From JBAXTE01 sp963556065 (GTDB lineage Bacteria > Bacteroidota > Bacteroidia > Bacteroidales > WCHB1-69): a stretch of 64,000 nt of DNA. Shown piece by piece: positions 63,731 through 64,000 of this stretch. Position numbers and translations under genes: made by a program. Within the stretch, counting starts at the first letter, position 1. Each line of letters starts with the position of its first letter. The stretch covers positions 1-64,000 of the forward strand of contig CAUVYH020000010.1 of NCBI GenBank assembly GCA_963556065.3, in the 5' to 3' direction. The notes under the pieces are model-generated. The model made no database searches, had not been told where the DNA came from, and worked only from the letters and a program-made list of their open reading frames with translations.

Positions 63731-64000
63731 ATGAGAAACTTATTATTATTGAGTAATTCCACCAATTATGGTGAAGCTTATTTAGGCTGGGCAATGGCGG
63801 AAGTTGAACTTTTTGTTCAGAGTTATTCCATTAAGGAAGCATTGTTTATTCCTTATGCCGGAGTTAGTTTCAGCTTCGATGACTATGAAAATAAGGTAAT
63901 GGTTCCGTTTAAAAAGATCGGTGTAGCCATTAATTCGATTCATCGTTGCGAAGATCCGATAAAAGCCGTTAAAAACGCACAATGCATTATTGTTGGAGGT
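63731..64000 (+). CDS. pepE: Dipeptidase E (alpha-aspartyl dipeptidase), 5' part
   Basis: The first 90 codons only; the frame is open to the window end. MRNLLLLSNSTNYGEAYLGW, ALFIPYAGVSFSFDDYENKV, VAINSIHRCEDPIKAVKNAQ and CIIVGG match PepE, a serine peptidase of the S51 family that cleaves Asp-X dipeptides in the cytosol. The catalytic Ser (GxSAG) would lie beyond the window. RBS GAGGAAA is 8 bp before the ATG. Confidence 0.88.
   Translation, partial: MRNLLLLSNSTNYGEAYLGWAMAEVELFVQSYSIKEALFIPYAGVSFSFDDYENKVMVPFKKIGVAINSIHRCEDPIKAVKNAQCIIVGG

Noticed and set aside
63487..63756. 89-residue plus-strand open frame
   Set aside because: Overlaps the pepE start, low-complexity composition, no RBS.
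1..64000. tRNA, rRNA or CRISPR genes
   Set aside because: None recognised on either strand. Low-sensitivity reading by eye could miss an odd one.

Overview
The window comes from a member of the Bacteroidota. Supporting evidence: type B type-IX-secretion C-terminal domains (NDGxND…FNRWG), PorP/SprF and PorE-like proteins, DUF4476, DUF4834, BT_3928 and MbnP families, AT-rich DNA, and promoters with the phylum's -7 box (TAnnTTTG). The gene content of the right half (NifX/Orange-protein-like proteins, ferredoxin ATPases, radical SAM) suggests an anaerobic or microaerobic life. The species cannot be named from the sequence.

Layout. 0-6 kb: a giant secreted SBBP/Ig-like adhesin-type protein, split by one homopolymer frameshift, then porP/sprF. 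6-8.5 kb: dnaJ-grpE and smpB on the minus strand. 8.7-13.2 kb: an outer-membrane barrel, a thioredoxin-like lipoprotein, a nine-TPR protein and a PorE-like OmpA protein. 13.5-18 kb: DUF4476, YfhO, DUF4834 and two Hsp20 genes. 19-23 kb: a second giant secreted PKD/Ig-like protein.

23-34 kb is the accessory island. Minus-strand single genes (and one gene pair) are separated by about 130-bp imperfect hairpins bounded by GCCTAAC- and GTTAGGC-type cores. These are integron attC sites, and no integrase is visible, so this is a CALIN-type cassette array. One attC is split by a group II intron inserted antisense to the cassettes, exactly at the core, and its reverse transcriptase is broken. One cassette carries a Ser/Thr protein kinase and a RES-domain protein as a two-gene unit, my best candidate for an undescribed defence or toxin-type system.

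34-42 kb: flavodoxin, a DUF2723-tail-like protein, a papain-like peptidase, a RecB/AddA-like helicase-nuclease and a four-helix-bundle (S23) gene between 19-bp direct repeats. 42-45.3 kb: an MbnP lipoprotein and an OprC-like TonB receptor with a CxxxM copper motif, probably for copper uptake.

46-63.4 kb is a dense plus-strand metal/cofactor cluster: two DUF134 regulators, four NifB/NifX-type (Orange-protein-like) proteins, two MinD-type ATPases with ferredoxin inserts, two short Mrp/NBP35 ATPases, radical SAM, DUF89 phosphatase, ZIP transporter, CGGC protein, CobO, OsmC, peroxiredoxin, DUF5320 and a PLP enzyme. Both DUF134 genes share the same promoter architecture with ATGAAC-N4-GTTCAT immediately 5' of the -7 box, which suggests autoregulation or co-regulation. 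The window ends inside pepE. At least nine frame breaks occur, most of them one-base changes in homopolymers, so some 'pseudogenes' may be sequence errors.
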